NCBI GenBank assembly: GCA_000799755.1
Contig: JUHI01000001.1
Location: 186,001-250,000 of the forward strand
From: Martinezella tropici
GTDB lineage: Bacteria > Pseudomonadota > Alphaproteobacteria > Rhizobiales > Rhizobiaceae
Direction: 5' to 3'
Length of the DNA: 64,000 bases
Numbering within the stretch: the first letter of the stretch is position 1; each line of letters starts with the position of its first letter. The position numbers and the translations under genes are program-made. Below, in pieces: positions 55,918-64,000 of the stretch. Under the pieces are notes generated by a model, which had not been told where the DNA came from, searched no databases, and worked only from the letters and a program-made list of their open reading frames with translations.

Positions 55918-56655
55918 TTAGATCATCGCCATACCGCCGTTGACATGGATCGTCTGACCCGTGACGTAGCTGGCTTCCGAAGAGGCGAGATAGGCAACCG
56001 CGGAAGCGACTTCCTGCCCCGTACCCATGCGCTTCATGGGGATGGCTCCCATGATGGCTTCCTTCTGCTTGTCGTTCAGCTTGCCCGTCATCGCGCTTTC
56101 GATGAAGCCCGGAGCAACGCAGTTGACCGTGACGTTGCGGGTCGCGATTTCCTGCGCCAGCGACTTCGTGAAGCCGATCATACCGGCCTTGGAGGCACAG
56201 TAGTTGGCCTGGCCCGGATTGCCCGTCACGCCGACGACGGAGGTGATGTTGATGATGCGGCCGTAGCGGCGGCGCATCATCGGATGGGTGAGTTCCCGCG
56301 TCAGGCGGAAGACCGCCGTCAGATTGACTTCGAGAACCGCATCCCAGTCCTCGTCGCTCATGCGAACGAACAGACCGTCCTTGGTGATACCCGCATTGTT
56401 GACGAGAATATCGACACCGCCGAGTTCCTCTTCCGCCTTGGCGCCGAGCGCCTTGACTTCATCGCGGTCCGACAGATTGGCCGGGAAGATCTTGACGCGA
56501 TCGCCGAGCTCGGACGCCAGCGTCTCGAGCTTTTCGACGCGCGTGCCGTGCAGGCCGACGATGGCGCCCTGCTTGTGCAGGAGCCGGGCAATTTCTTCGC
56601 CGATGCCGCCGGATGCGCCGGTTACCAGGGCCTTGCGGCCGGTCAAATCAAGCAT
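55918..56655 (-). CDS. fabG: 3-oxoacyl-ACP reductase
   Basis: This 245-residue SDR reduces 3-oxoacyl-ACP with NADPH. Motifs: TGASGGIG (NADP), NNAG, Ser in INITSVVG, and the catalytic YCASK. The C terminus GQTIHVNGGMAMI is typical. It lies 24 bp downstream of fabD and should be co-transcribed with it. Confidence 0.97.
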   Translation of the reverse strand: MLDLTGRKALVTGASGGIGEEIARLLHKQGAIVGLHGTRVEKLETLASELGDRVKIFPANLSDRDEVKALGAKAEEELGGVDILVNNAGITKDGLFVRMSDEDWDAVLEVNLTAVFRLTRELTHPMMRRRYGRIINITSVVGVTGNPGQANYCASKAGMIGFTKSLAQEIATRNVTVNCVAPGFIESAMTGKLNDKQKEAIMGAIPMKRMGTGQEVASAVAYLASSEASYVTGQTIHVNGGMAMI

Positions 56656-56679
56656 GTTTGTCCCTCGTTCCTTAATCTA

Positions 56680-57624
56680 TCAGCCGAGCAATGCACCGAG
56701 CGCCGTATCGATATCGGCAGCATTGTTGACGGCGACGCCATTGACCGACTTGTCGATGCGGCGAGCCAGGCCCGTCAACACCTTGCCGGCGCCAATTTCA
56801 TATAATGTTGTCACATTGTTGGCGGCAAACCATTCCACCGTCTCGCGCCAGCGCACCTGACCGGTGACCTGCTCGACCAGCAATCTGGCGATTTCGTCCG
56901 CATCCGTGACCGGAGCAGCCTTGACGTTGGCAATGACAGGCACAACCGGATTGGCCTTGGCGACGCCGGCAAGCGCCTCGCGCATGGCATCTGCGGCAGG
57001 CGCCATCAGCGAGGAATGGAACGGAGCGGAGACCGGCAACAGGATGGCGCGCTTGGCGCCTTTGGCCGTCGCAAGCTCCGCCGCCCTTTCGACCGGGGCC
57101 TTCTCGCCGGAGATGACGATCTGGCCGCCGCCATTGTCGTTGGCGATCTGGCAGGCGCCCAGCGCGGACGCTTCTTCGCAGACCGCGATGACATCGGCGT
57201 GCTCGAGCCCGATGATCGCAGCCATGGCGCCGACGCCGACGGGCACTGCCGCCTGCATGGCGTTGCCACGGATGCGCAGGAGGCGCGCCGTGTCGGCCAG
57301 CGAGAAAGTGCCGGCGGCACAGAGCGCGGAATATTCGCCGAGCGAGTGGCCGGCGACATAGGCGACCTTGCTCTTCAGATCGAGGCCACGCGCCTGCAGC
57401 ACGCGGATGACGGCCATTGACACGGCCATCAGCGCCGGCTGTGCGTTGGCCGTCAGGGTCAATGTCTCTTCCGGGCCGTTGAAGATGATGTCGGAGAGCT
57501 TTTCACCGAGCGCTTCATCGACTTCCTCGAAGACGGCGCGCGCCTCGGCGAAATTGTCGGCAAGGTCCTTGCCCATGCCGACGGCTTGGCTGCCCTGGCC
57601 GGGAAATGTGAAAGCAACAGTCAT
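56680..57624 (-). CDS. fabD: Malonyl-CoA-ACP transacylase
   Basis: This 314-residue enzyme loads malonyl groups onto ACP. The nucleophile Ser is in VAGHSLGEYSAL, the N terminus AFTFPGQGSQAVGMG is standard, and the catalytic His lies in SAPFHSSLM. It is the first gene of the minus-strand fab cluster; the 195-bp gap to the divergent aldo/keto reductase holds the promoters of both. Confidence 0.97.
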   Translation of the reverse strand: MTVAFTFPGQGSQAVGMGKDLADNFAEARAVFEEVDEALGEKLSDIIFNGPEETLTLTANAQPALMAVSMAVIRVLQARGLDLKSKVAYVAGHSLGEYSALCAAGTFSLADTARLLRIRGNAMQAAVPVGVGAMAAIIGLEHADVIAVCEEASALGACQIANDNGGGQIVISGEKAPVERAAELATAKGAKRAILLPVSAPFHSSLMAPAADAMREALAGVAKANPVVPVIANVKAAPVTDADEIARLLVEQVTGQVRWRETVEWFAANNVTTLYEIGAGKVLTGLARRIDKSVNGVAVNNAADIDTALGALLG

Positions 57625-57819
57625 TATAAAGCGTCCTTTTGGGGGTCGTTTTGCTTCCCAATGACATTGTTTGCGCCGGAGTCAATAGCGCAGGCCCTGT
57701 CGCCACAGGCTTTTGCGTCTGCGAAGCGCAATGATTTTTTTCTTGCGCTTGCTCAGATCGGGCCTAAGTTTGCGCGACCTCATTCATTTTGGCTTTCTCC
57801 CATCCCCCAAGGTTTTCCC

Positions 57820-58863
57820 ATGAAATATAAGAATTTAGGCCGCACCGATATTTCCGTTTCTGAGATTTGCCTGGGCACGATGACCTGGGGCACGCAGAAC
57901 AGCGAAGCCGAAGCTCACGAGCAGATGGACTATGCAGTCAATAAAGGCATTAATTTCTTCGACACGGCCGAAATGTATCCAACGACGCCAGTGGGACCGG
58001 AGACCCAAGGCCGCACGGAGGAGTATATTGGCACCTGGTTCGAGAAAACCGGCAAGCGCGGGGATGTCGTGCTCGCCACCAAGGTCGCTGGCCCGGGCCG
58101 CGAATATCTGCGCGGCGGACAAGGCCCGGATGCCGCCAATATCAATGCCGCGATCGACGCCAGCCTGAAGCGGTTGAAGACCGACTACATCGATCTCTAT
58201 CAGGTGCATTGGCCGACGCGCGGCCATTTCCACTTCCGCCAGAACTGGCGCTACAACCCGTTCAACCAGGATCGCGAGAAGGCTGTGGCCGACATCACCG
58301 AGATCCTGGAGACGATGGGCGAACTGGTGAAGGCCGGCAAGATCCGCGCCATCGGCCTATCGAACGAGACCACCTGGGGTATCCAGAAATATCTGACGAT
58401 TGCCGAACAGAAGGGCCTGCCGCGCGTCGCCACCACGCAGAACGAGTACAACCTGCTCTATCGGCATTTCGACCTCGATTTGGCCGAGCTTTCGCATCAC
58501 GAAGATGTCGGTCTGCTCGCCTATTCGCCGCTCGCCGGCGGCATCCTCAGCGGCAAATATGTTGACGGCGCCCGCCCGGCCGGCTCGCGCGGCTCGATCA
58601 ACCAAGACATCGGCGGCCGCCTGCAGCCGTTGCAGGAACCGCCGGTAAAGGCCTATCTGGAGATCGCCGCCAAATACGGCATCGATCCCTCGAAACTGGC
58701 GCTCGCCTACTGCCTCACCAAGCCATTCATGGCCTCCGTCATCATCGGTGCGACGACGATGGCGCAGCTGGAGACCGATGTGGCTGCCGCTTATGTGACG
58801 CTGCCGGCAGAGGCTTTGGCCGAGATCGAGCAGGTGCATCGGAAATATCCGATGCCGATGTGA
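57820..58863 (+). CDS. Aldo/keto reductase (Tas-like)
   Basis: The protein has 347 residues. It matches the NADP-dependent Tas group: N terminus NLGRTDISVSEICLGTMTWGTQNSEAEAHEQMDYAVNKGINFFDTAEMYP with the catalytic Asp and Tyr, LATKVAGPG with the Lys, YQVHWP with the His, and a C-terminal GATTMAQLETDV cofactor site. Substrate is unknown. ATG at 57820 is used; the longer open frame antisense to fabD is not coding. A terminator hairpin follows. Confidence 0.95.
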   Translation: MKYKNLGRTDISVSEICLGTMTWGTQNSEAEAHEQMDYAVNKGINFFDTAEMYPTTPVGPETQGRTEEYIGTWFEKTGKRGDVVLATKVAGPGREYLRGGQGPDAANINAAIDASLKRLKTDYIDLYQVHWPTRGHFHFRQNWRYNPFNQDREKAVADITEILETMGELVKAGKIRAIGLSNETTWGIQKYLTIAEQKGLPRVATTQNEYNLLYRHFDLDLAELSHHEDVGLLAYSPLAGGILSGKYVDGARPAGSRGSINQDIGGRLQPLQEPPVKAYLEIAAKYGIDPSKLALAYCLTKPFMASVIIGATTMAQLETDVAAAYVTLPAEALAEIEQVHRKYPMPM

Positions 58864-58887
58864 GGAGCCTGCCGGTAGGTTTCAAAG

Positions 58888-58919
58888 CGAATAAGCGGGC
58901 ACGTTTGCCCGCTTATTCG
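58888..58919. terminator. Strong hairpin after the aldo/keto reductase gene
   Basis: A 14-bp stem (CGAATAAGCGGGCA / TGCCCGCTTATTCG) with a 4-base loop lies 25 bases after the reductase stop. The right arm contains the TAA stop codon of the opposite-strand gene (58913-58915), so the two genes share the structure. Confidence 0.85.
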
Positions 58920-60103
58920 GCTGTTGCGGCGGAAACGCCGCAGCAGATTTCGCAGACGTAATTATTGCCGTGGGTGATAGTGGCACCGAGGGGGATTTTT
59001 TTACTCCCTATAAGGTGCTGATATACCAGCGGAGCGATATTTTTGTCGTAGGCGTCTTTAACGGTAAGAGCATACCGCCCCTGCACGGTCAAATGGACCG
59101 CCATGGGAGGATTTGCCCCCTTGGCCAACTGTATAGCTGTCTTCAACGACGGATCGACAAGTATCTGGATATATTGTTTGCCAAAGCGATTTTCTTCGAA
59201 CTCGCGCACCCACACCGACGTCTGACGCATATAGCCGGACTTTTTGCCGATCGACACACGATACCAGTCGCCGATGCTCTTCCCGATCGTCAGCTCGCTC
59301 CCATTCGGAAAAGTGGCAATCGTCTTCGCGCTCATGTTCCGGCTAGTCTTTAGCGGGGCCGCCCCTGTGTCGTCTTGAACAATGCCGTTTCTTGGAATTG
59401 GAATTTGCAGAAGCGGCGAATCCTCGCTTAGTGGCTGTGCTTCCTTGCGCGCTTCAGCATTCGCCGCCGGAGCCTTCCTGGACGGTGACTTTGCCTCCAA
59501 TTCCAGAACCTCCTGGTATGACATAGTCGTTACCCGAAACTCTGTCATTTCACTCGAGGACAGATAGCGCATATCGTTGCTGTCGTATCTGAGCGTGAGT
59601 TGCAGCAGGCCTGGATCGACGCCCATCTCGTTCATATAGGTAATCACGTCGGCGGTCTGCCGCTGAACGGCTGCAACAGCAGCCTCGACGTCCATTCCTT
59701 TTGTATCGCTGAACGAAGATTTGTGAACGCCGATCGAGCCCGGTTCGGCAAAACGGCCTACTCCACCGAGAAATGACAAGGAACAAGCCGAGGAACATTC
59801 GGCGCTTCGTACAGCGAGGGTGCTGAGCCCCAGGGATCTAATCAGCCGGCCGAGTTCCAATGCCTTGGATACATTTCCGCCGCCGCTGTCGAAGCCGACG
59901 AAAATAGCATGGCTGGAAACTGCCTTGTCACGAAATAGGCTCAAATCGTCGTCGGCTTCGAAGCTGCCGCTCACCGTGATATAAGTAATTCCCTCATCCG
60001 CGGCTCGAACGTCGTAGCTCAATTTTGCCGTAGCATCCTGACCGAGAAGGGCAAAGCCCAAAGCAACGACCCCCAAAGCAAAACCTTTACTCCGTATCCC
60101 CAC
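58913..60103 (-). CDS. Periplasmic ClpP/crotonase-like protein with SH3-like domain
   Basis: The protein has 396 residues. A signal peptide ends near ATA (residue 26). The first domain (28-190) has the ClpP-like fold: DSGGGN (72-77) for the oxyanion region, candidate nucleophile Ser105 in ECSSACSLSFLGG and candidate base His127 in IGVHKSS. A bacterial SH3-like domain follows at about 256-303 (TIATFPNGSELTIGKSIGDWYRVSIGKKSGYMR). A further unknown segment ends with CEICC (384-388). I do not know the function; proteolysis of an envelope protein is a guess. Codon use looks less G+C-rich than its neighbours, hinting at acquisition. Confidence 0.85.
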   Translation of the reverse strand: MGIRSKGFALGVVALGFALLGQDATAKLSYDVRAADEGITYITVSGSFEADDDLSLFRDKAVSSHAIFVGFDSGGGNVSKALELGRLIRSLGLSTLAVRSAECSSACSLSFLGGVGRFAEPGSIGVHKSSFSDTKGMDVEAAVAAVQRQTADVITYMNEMGVDPGLLQLTLRYDSNDMRYLSSSEMTEFRVTTMSYQEVLELEAKSPSRKAPAANAEARKEAQPLSEDSPLLQIPIPRNGIVQDDTGAAPLKTSRNMSAKTIATFPNGSELTIGKSIGDWYRVSIGKKSGYMRQTSVWVREFEENRFGKQYIQILVDPSLKTAIQLAKGANPPMAVHLTVQGRYALTVKDAYDKNIAPLVYQHLIGSKKIPLGATITHGNNYVCEICCGVSAATAE

Positions 60104-60257
60104 AGCCCAACCCCCATGTCAGCCAAGCCATGAATTCCACAGGTCCAGTCGCTTCACAAGTCATGATCGCAGCGCATGTTCAAAAGGTCAGGCCCCGTGG
60201 GATAGGCGGGAACAGACTTATAAAGCTGCGAGGGAAACCCAGACCGCCGCAAGCGAT

Positions 60258-61004
60258 CTACAGCTCCGCCTTCGGCGCGATCGCCAATTCGGAAGCATGA
60301 GCCTCGCGCAACTCGTCCTGTCCCTTCACCCGGTCCGTGGACTTGTGCAGCAGGATCGAGCGGTAGCCTTCCGGACTGCTTCCCTCGATCAAGGTGACAT
60401 CGGCATTCCCCGGATTGTCCGAGCGTTCGAACCAATCGACCGGGTGATGCAGGAAGTTCATCTCGAAGGCGCGGTTGGTGACGCCGTGGCCGACGATAAT
60501 GACATTGTTTCTGCCGCTTTCGGCATCGTGCATAACGGTCTGCAGGAACAGGCGGACGCGCTGGGCGACATCGGCGCGGCTTTCGCCGTCCGGCGGACGC
60601 GCGTAGAACTTACCGTTATTGTTGCGCAGCCTTGCCCATTTCTCGAATTCGTCGGGGAATTTCCGCTTCTGCTCGGCATGATCGTAGATTTCGGTAAAAA
60701 GGCCGAAATCCTGCTCGCGCAGCAGATAATCCTCCCGGACATCCTCGATCAGTTCAGGGGGCAGAATTTCGAGCAGGGCATCCTTGCTCTGCCGCGTCCT
60801 GAGGAATGGCGAGTACCAGACGCTCAGCCTGCGCAGTTCGGCTGATGGCAGCTCCTTCAGATACGCTGATATCGCCTGCCCCGCCGTCAGCACCTGCCGA
60901 TATCCCCATTCGGTCAGCGGAACATTGTGATCGCCGAACTGTCGGTAAGCGCGGTCGTCGATATTGCCGAGGGATTCGCCGTGCCGAACGAGAAAAATAC
61001 GCAT
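60258..61004 (-). CDS. Histidine phosphatase (phosphoglycerate mutase-like)
   Basis: The protein has 248 residues. The catalytic RHGE motif is FLVRHGESLGNI at the N terminus, and the second histidine is in IVGHGVTNRAFEMNFLHH. The central YLLREQDFGLFTEIYDHAEQ and C-terminal segments match the bacterial cofactor-dependent phosphatase clade rather than glycolytic mutase. Substrate is unknown. A 154-bp gap to the ClpP-like gene shows nothing recognisable. Confidence 0.92.
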   Translation of the reverse strand: MRIFLVRHGESLGNIDDRAYRQFGDHNVPLTEWGYRQVLTAGQAISAYLKELPSAELRRLSVWYSPFLRTRQSKDALLEILPPELIEDVREDYLLREQDFGLFTEIYDHAEQKRKFPDEFEKWARLRNNNGKFYARPPDGESRADVAQRVRLFLQTVMHDAESGRNNVIIVGHGVTNRAFEMNFLHHPVDWFERSDNPGNADVTLIEGSSPEGYRSILLHKSTDRVKGQDELREAHASELAIAPKAEL

Positions 61005-61396
61005 GAGCCATCCCTATTGCCGCCATTCGCTACTCATCATATTGGAGAGCGTGGCGGGTGCAACGCTGCTGCTGGCGGGCGCTCGCAATTTAGCCCGGGC
61101 ATCGACGCCGTTCGCAGGCAAAACCGCATAATTTCGCCCCAACCCTTGCCTTTCCGAGAAAAATCCGTATAAGCCGCCCTGTTCGCAACCCGGTCTTCTG
61201 GCTGGTGGCTGAACGGAGGGCCGGTTTTCCGAGAGGGGAATCGTTCGGAACGGAAGCGTTCCAGCCTCCCGTGTCTCCGCTCTCGACCGTCTCGGAAACG
61301 CTTTTCTTGCCTGGGTTTATCCCTATCAGGAGCAGTCGTTGAGGCTTAGCCGCCGAATATCGGGTTCAGACCAACGCAAGAAAGGCAAAGCTATCC
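61005..61396 (+). promoter_or_regulatory. Promoter and long structured leader of rpsF operon
   Basis: No gene lies in this 392-bp stretch. A promoter with -35 CTTGCC (61145-61150), 17-bp spacer and -10 TATAAG (61168-61173) would start a leader of about 217 bases. The leader can fold: TTTCCGAGA (61226-61234) pairs with TCTCGGAAA (61290-61298), enclosing the hairpin GGAACG-GAAG-CGTTCC (61247-61262). Autoregulation by the S6:S18 complex, known in other bacteria, would fit. The 140 bases before the promoter show nothing. Confidence 0.7.
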
Positions 61397-61843
61397 ATGG
61401 CTCTTTACGAACATGTATTCCTTGCCCGACAGGATATTTCCGCACAGCAGGTCGACGCCCTCGTAGAACAGTACAAGGGTGTTATCGAAGCTAACGGCGG
61501 TAAAGTCGGGCGTATCGAAAACTGGGGCCTCAAGTCCCTCACCTACCGCATCAAGAAGAACCGCAAGGCTCACTACGCCCTGATGGACATCGATGCTCCG
61601 GCCGCTGCGATCCAGGAAATGGAACGCCAGATGCGCATCAGCGAAGACGTCCTGCGTTACATGACGATCGCTGTTGAAAAGCACGAAGAAGGCCCGTCTG
61701 CCATGATGCAGAAGCGCGACCGTGACGACCGTCCGCGTCGTGACGGCGACCGTCCGGAGCGCAGCTTCGGCGATCGTGGTCCGCGCCCGGATCGTGGTGA
61801 CCGCGAAGATCGTCCGCGCCGTCCGCGCGAAGACCGCGTATAA
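61397..61843 (+). CDS. rpsF: 30S ribosomal protein S6
   Basis: This 148-residue protein binds the 16S rRNA platform with S18. The core is normal ([27 protein letters not shown]..., [19 protein letters not shown]). After residue 105 an unusual tail of repeated Asp/Arg/Pro motifs ([16 protein letters not shown]...) extends it; alphaproteobacterial S6 often has a charged tail. GGAGATT-type spacing puts rpsR 12 bp downstream. Confidence 0.98.
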   Translation: MALYEHVFLARQDISAQQVDALVEQYKGVIEANGGKVGRIENWGLKSLTYRIKKNRKAHYALMDIDAPAAAIQEMERQMRISEDVLRYMTIAVEKHEEGPSAMMQKRDRDDRPRRDGDRPERSFGDRGPRPDRGDREDRPRRPREDRV

Positions 61844-61855
61844 GGAGATTTGAGT

Positions 61856-62104
61856 ATGTCTGAAGTTTCCTCCGCACCGGTCCGTCGTCCGTTCCATCGC
61901 CGCCGCAAGACCTGCCCGTTCTCGGGCGCCAATGCGCCGCGTATCGACTACAAGGACGTTCGCCTCCTGCAGCGCTACATTTCCGAGCGCGGCAAGATCG
62001 TTCCTTCCCGCATCACGGCCGTTTCCCAGAAGAAGCAGCGCGAACTCGCCCAGGCGATCAAGCGCGCCCGTTTCCTCGGCCTGCTGCCCTACGTCGTCGC
62101 TTAA
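61856..62104 (+). CDS. rpsR: 30S ribosomal protein S18
   Basis: This 82-residue protein partners with S6. The [70 protein letters not shown] core is typical. ATG at 61856 is preferred over TTG at 61850; GGAG precedes it. A hairpin with the sequence GGGAAGGCA/TGCCTTCCC follows at 62131. Confidence 0.98.
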   Translation: MSEVSSAPVRRPFHRRRKTCPFSGANAPRIDYKDVRLLQRYISERGKIVPSRITAVSQKKQRELAQAIKRARFLGLLPYVVA

Positions 62105-62130
62105 TAGCGCCTGACGCAGACTGAATACAG

Positions 62131-62152
62131 GGGAAGGCAGCAATGCCTTCCC
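62131..62152 (+). terminator. Hairpin between rpsR and the DUF2232 gene
   Basis: A 9-bp perfect stem with GCAA loop lies 26 bases after the rpsR stop. It lacks a T tract, so it may cause partial termination or protect the rpsF-rpsR message, rather than end the operon. A smaller CCCC/GGGG hairpin follows it. Confidence 0.55.
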
Positions 62153-62268
62153 TTCTCCCTTTCGCGATGGGCGCGGATCGGAACCTTGAAACCCCATGTT
62201 GGGGACGGCTTTCTGGCCCGAGTGCTGGAAGCATCCTCTAACTGCTCGATACGAAGCAGGACAGCGAC

Positions 62269-63246
62269 GTGAAAAAGTTGAACGCAAAAGAGCTTGGCAT
62301 CGGCGCGCTCGCCGGTCTGACCGCCGCCCTACTCGTGTACGGCGCGACGATACAGCCATTGCTGTTCATTTTGTTCGGCGCGCTCTCGGCACTTCCCATC
62401 CTGATCGTCGGCCTCGGCTGGGGCAACATGGCGGTCATTGTCGCCGTCATTGCCGCAGGCATCGTCGGAACGATCACGCAATCGTTCTATTTCGGGCTGT
62501 TCGTCGTTCTGCTGACGCTGATCCCGGCATGGCTCAGCCATATCGCCAATCTGGCGCGCCCGGCCTCCGAACTCGGGGGACCGGACGATCTGATGGCCTG
62601 GTATCCGCTCTCCGATATCATGCTGCACCTGTGCGGCCTCGCTGCCCTCGTCATCATCGTAGCCGGTGCGGTCATGGGCTATGGTGCCGATCTGGTGGGC
62701 CAAGTCGTCGACGCCTACATGACCGCGGTGAACCAGCAGTCACCCGATCTTCAGCTCAATCCGGTTGCGATCGCGAAGACGAAGTCGCTGATGCTCTACA
62801 TGATCCCGATCGCCTGGGGCATGATCTGGGTCATGATGCTGCTGGCTGCCTATTATGTGGCGACCCGCATCGTCGCGGCTTCGAGCCACAATCTGCGCCC
62901 GCGCGAGGACATTCCCTCGGCGCTGCGCATGAACCGCAATGCGATCTTCATCTTTCTCGCGGCGATCGTCGTGATTTTCTTCGGCGGCGTCCTGGCCCTC
63001 ATCGCCGCCGCCGTGGTCGGTGCCTTTGGCGCGGGCTTCATCGTTTCCGGTTTCGCATCGCTGCACTACCGGACGCGCGGCAAGGATTGGCGCCTGCCGG
63101 CACTGATCATCTGCTACCTGATGTCCTTCCTGCTGACACTGCCGCTCTTGGTCATTCTCGTTCTCGGCCTTTACGATACCCGCAAGGCGATATCGCTCAC
63201 CCCGAACAAGAATGCCGACACACCCAAACAAGACACGAAACTCTGA
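62269..63246 (+). CDS. DUF2232 integral membrane protein
   Basis: The protein has 325 residues with about eight hydrophobic segments, for example [41 protein letters not shown] and [38 protein letters not shown]. It belongs to the DUF2232/YybS-like group, of unknown function, conserved between rpsR and rplI in rhizobia. Start is GTG at 62269. rplI follows 20 bp later, so it is in the ribosomal operon. Confidence 0.9.
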   Translation: MKKLNAKELGIGALAGLTAALLVYGATIQPLLFILFGALSALPILIVGLGWGNMAVIVAVIAAGIVGTITQSFYFGLFVVLLTLIPAWLSHIANLARPASELGGPDDLMAWYPLSDIMLHLCGLAALVIIVAGAVMGYGADLVGQVVDAYMTAVNQQSPDLQLNPVAIAKTKSLMLYMIPIAWGMIWVMMLLAAYYVATRIVAASSHNLRPREDIPSALRMNRNAIFIFLAAIVVIFFGGVLALIAAAVVGAFGAGFIVSGFASLHYRTRGKDWRLPALIICYLMSFLLTLPLLVILVLGLYDTRKAISLTPNKNADTPKQDTKL

Positions 63247-63266
63247 AATCGAAAGGAACAACGAAA

Positions 63267-63845
63267 ATGGAAGTCATTCTCCTCGAACGCATCTCCAAGC
63301 TTGGCCAGATGGGCGAAACCGTCAAGGTTCGCGACGGCTTTGCCCGTAACTACCTGCTGCCGCTCGGCAAGGCGCTGCGCGCCAACGCCGCCAACAAGGC
63401 CCGTTTCGAATCCGAGCGCGCAACGCTCGAAGCCCGCAACCTCGAGCGCAAGAGCGAAGCCCAGAAGGTCGCCGACGTCCTCGCCGGCAAGTCCTTCATC
63501 GTCGTTCGCTCGGCAGGCGAAACCGGCCAGCTCTACGGTTCGGTCGCTGCCCGTGACGTCGTCGAAATCCTCGCCGCGGAAGGCTTCACCATCGGCCGCA
63601 GCCAGGTTCACCTGAACACGCCGATCAAGGCCATCGGCCTGCACGACGTTGCAATCGCGCTTCACTCGGAAGTCGAAATCAAGGTCGAGCTCAACGTTGC
63701 CCGCTCCGCTGAAGAAGCCGAGCGTCAGTCCAAGGGCGAAACCCTCACCTCCGCTGACGCCATCTACGGCGTTGACGAAGACGCGCTCCGTCCGGAAGAT
63801 TTCTTCGATCCGGAAGCTGACGGCAACGCCGAAGACGAAGCTTGA
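63267..63845 (+). CDS. rplI: 50S ribosomal protein L9
   Basis: This 192-residue protein binds 23S rRNA at the base of the L1 stalk. The N-terminal domain [39 protein letters not shown] is standard, followed by the long helix and C domain. A C-terminal acidic tail of about 45 residues ([21 protein letters not shown]) extends beyond the E. coli protein. A strong terminator follows. Confidence 0.98.
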   Translation: MEVILLERISKLGQMGETVKVRDGFARNYLLPLGKALRANAANKARFESERATLEARNLERKSEAQKVADVLAGKSFIVVRSAGETGQLYGSVAARDVVEILAAEGFTIGRSQVHLNTPIKAIGLHDVAIALHSEVEIKVELNVARSAEEAERQSKGETLTSADAIYGVDEDALRPEDFFDPEADGNAEDEA

Positions 63846-63873
63846 TCTTCAAGCTTTCGCAGAATTGAGAATG

Positions 63874-63905
63874 AATAGGCCTGGGTCTTTCGACCCAGGC
63901 CTATT
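63874..63905 (+). terminator. Strong terminator after rplI
   Basis: A 14-bp perfect stem (AATAGGCCTGGGTC / GACCCAGGCCTATT) with a TTTC loop runs into TTG-TT. It ends the rpsF-rpsR-DUF2232-rplI operon. Confidence 0.95.
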
Positions 63906-63939
63906 TTGTTCGTCTGAAAGAGGAATGCGGCTTTCTCGG

Positions 63940-63999
63940 TCAGTCACTGTCCTTGACGGCCGGAAGCGGAGCGGAATCCTTGTCGATCGAAACGACAAC
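63940..63999 (-). CDS. Possible 3' end of a gene running in from the right edge
   Basis: On the minus strand a frame is open from the window edge to a TGA at 63940-63942, encoding 19 residues that end SAPLPAVKDSD. It is preceded by a T-rich, terminator-like gap with rplI. Too short to identify; coding is only suggested by the composition. Confidence 0.35.
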   Translation of the reverse strand, partial: VVVSIDKDSAPLPAVKDSD

Positions 64000-64000
64000 G

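Noticed and set aside
60104..60257. Possible small gene or repeat in the gap before the histidine phosphatase
   Set aside because: No frame with a plausible start, no repeat and no hairpin of note could be supported.
1..64000. CRISPR arrays, insertion sequences, tRNA or rRNA genes
   Set aside because: No spaced direct repeats, transposase-like genes with inverted ends, cloverleaf-like segments or rRNA-like stretches were seen in the gaps between genes. A covariance-model search would settle this for small RNAs.

Overview
The window is high-GC chromosomal DNA of an alphaproteobacterium, almost certainly Rhizobiaceae (Rhizobium or a close relative). The protein sequences look rhizobial, for example a RopB/Omp25-type outer membrane barrel, HdaA beside ppk/ppx, DUF2232 between rpsR and rplI, and a large set of cell-envelope genes. 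Nearly all of the DNA is ordinary core genome. No rRNA, tRNA, CRISPR array, insertion sequence, prophage or attachment site was seen.

Layout. 0-10.7 kb: the 3' end of a probable exported protein gene, a divergent TetR regulator/serine hydrolase pair, aspS, a Tat-exported multicopper oxidase, ribonuclease D, a membrane-anchored class III cyclase with an atypical active site, and a secreted phytase-like esterase. 10.7-16.4 kb (minus strand): AI-2E/PerM-type membrane protein, hdaA, ppk and ppx. 16.6-18.4 kb: purM-purN. 18.4-22.4 kb (minus): a molybdopterin oxidoreductase translationally coupled to a NudK-like Nudix hydrolase, then an isolated phnM. 22.5-31.4 kb: rlmJ, a GST, a RopB-like porin, a pteridine-reductase-like SDR coupled to uvrC, pgsA-moaD-moaE, and a small accessory-looking module (orphan LivH-type permease divergent from a CGNR zinc-finger regulator and a lipoprotein). 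31.5-40.6 kb: ndk, DinB-like, a small unknown protein, an ABC-F ATPase, a lipoprotein polysaccharide deacetylase, an S9 peptidase, a sugar dehydrogenase, GrpB and holC.

40.6-50.9 kb: pepA diverges from a PAP2 phosphatase and the envelope-biogenesis cluster lptF-lptG-lptD-surA-like-pdxA-rsmA. This cluster meets the minus-strand fatty-acid cluster fabD-fabG-acpP-fabF-mltG-yicC-gmk (57.6 to 50.9 kb) head-on. 57.8-61.0 kb: an aldo/keto reductase, an unusual periplasmic ClpP-like/SH3 protein and a histidine phosphatase. 61.1-63.9 kb: rpsF-rpsR-DUF2232-rplI behind a strong promoter and a long structured leader, closed by a strong terminator.

The genes fit together mainly as envelope building (Lpt transport to the outer membrane, fatty acids, PgsA phospholipid synthesis, MltG, PAP2), phosphorus metabolism (ppk, ppx, phnM, with candidate Pho boxes by ppk and phnM) and core information processing. 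The most notable regulatory signals are a 28-bp palindrome inside face-to-face divergent promoters at 30.3 kb, where the regulator mRNA would be leaderless, and a perfect 22-bp palindrome in the phnM leader. I found no wholly new multi-gene defence or mobile system. The best candidates for undescribed biology are these two operators, the cyclase lacking the usual substrate lysine, and the ClpP-like/SH3 protein.
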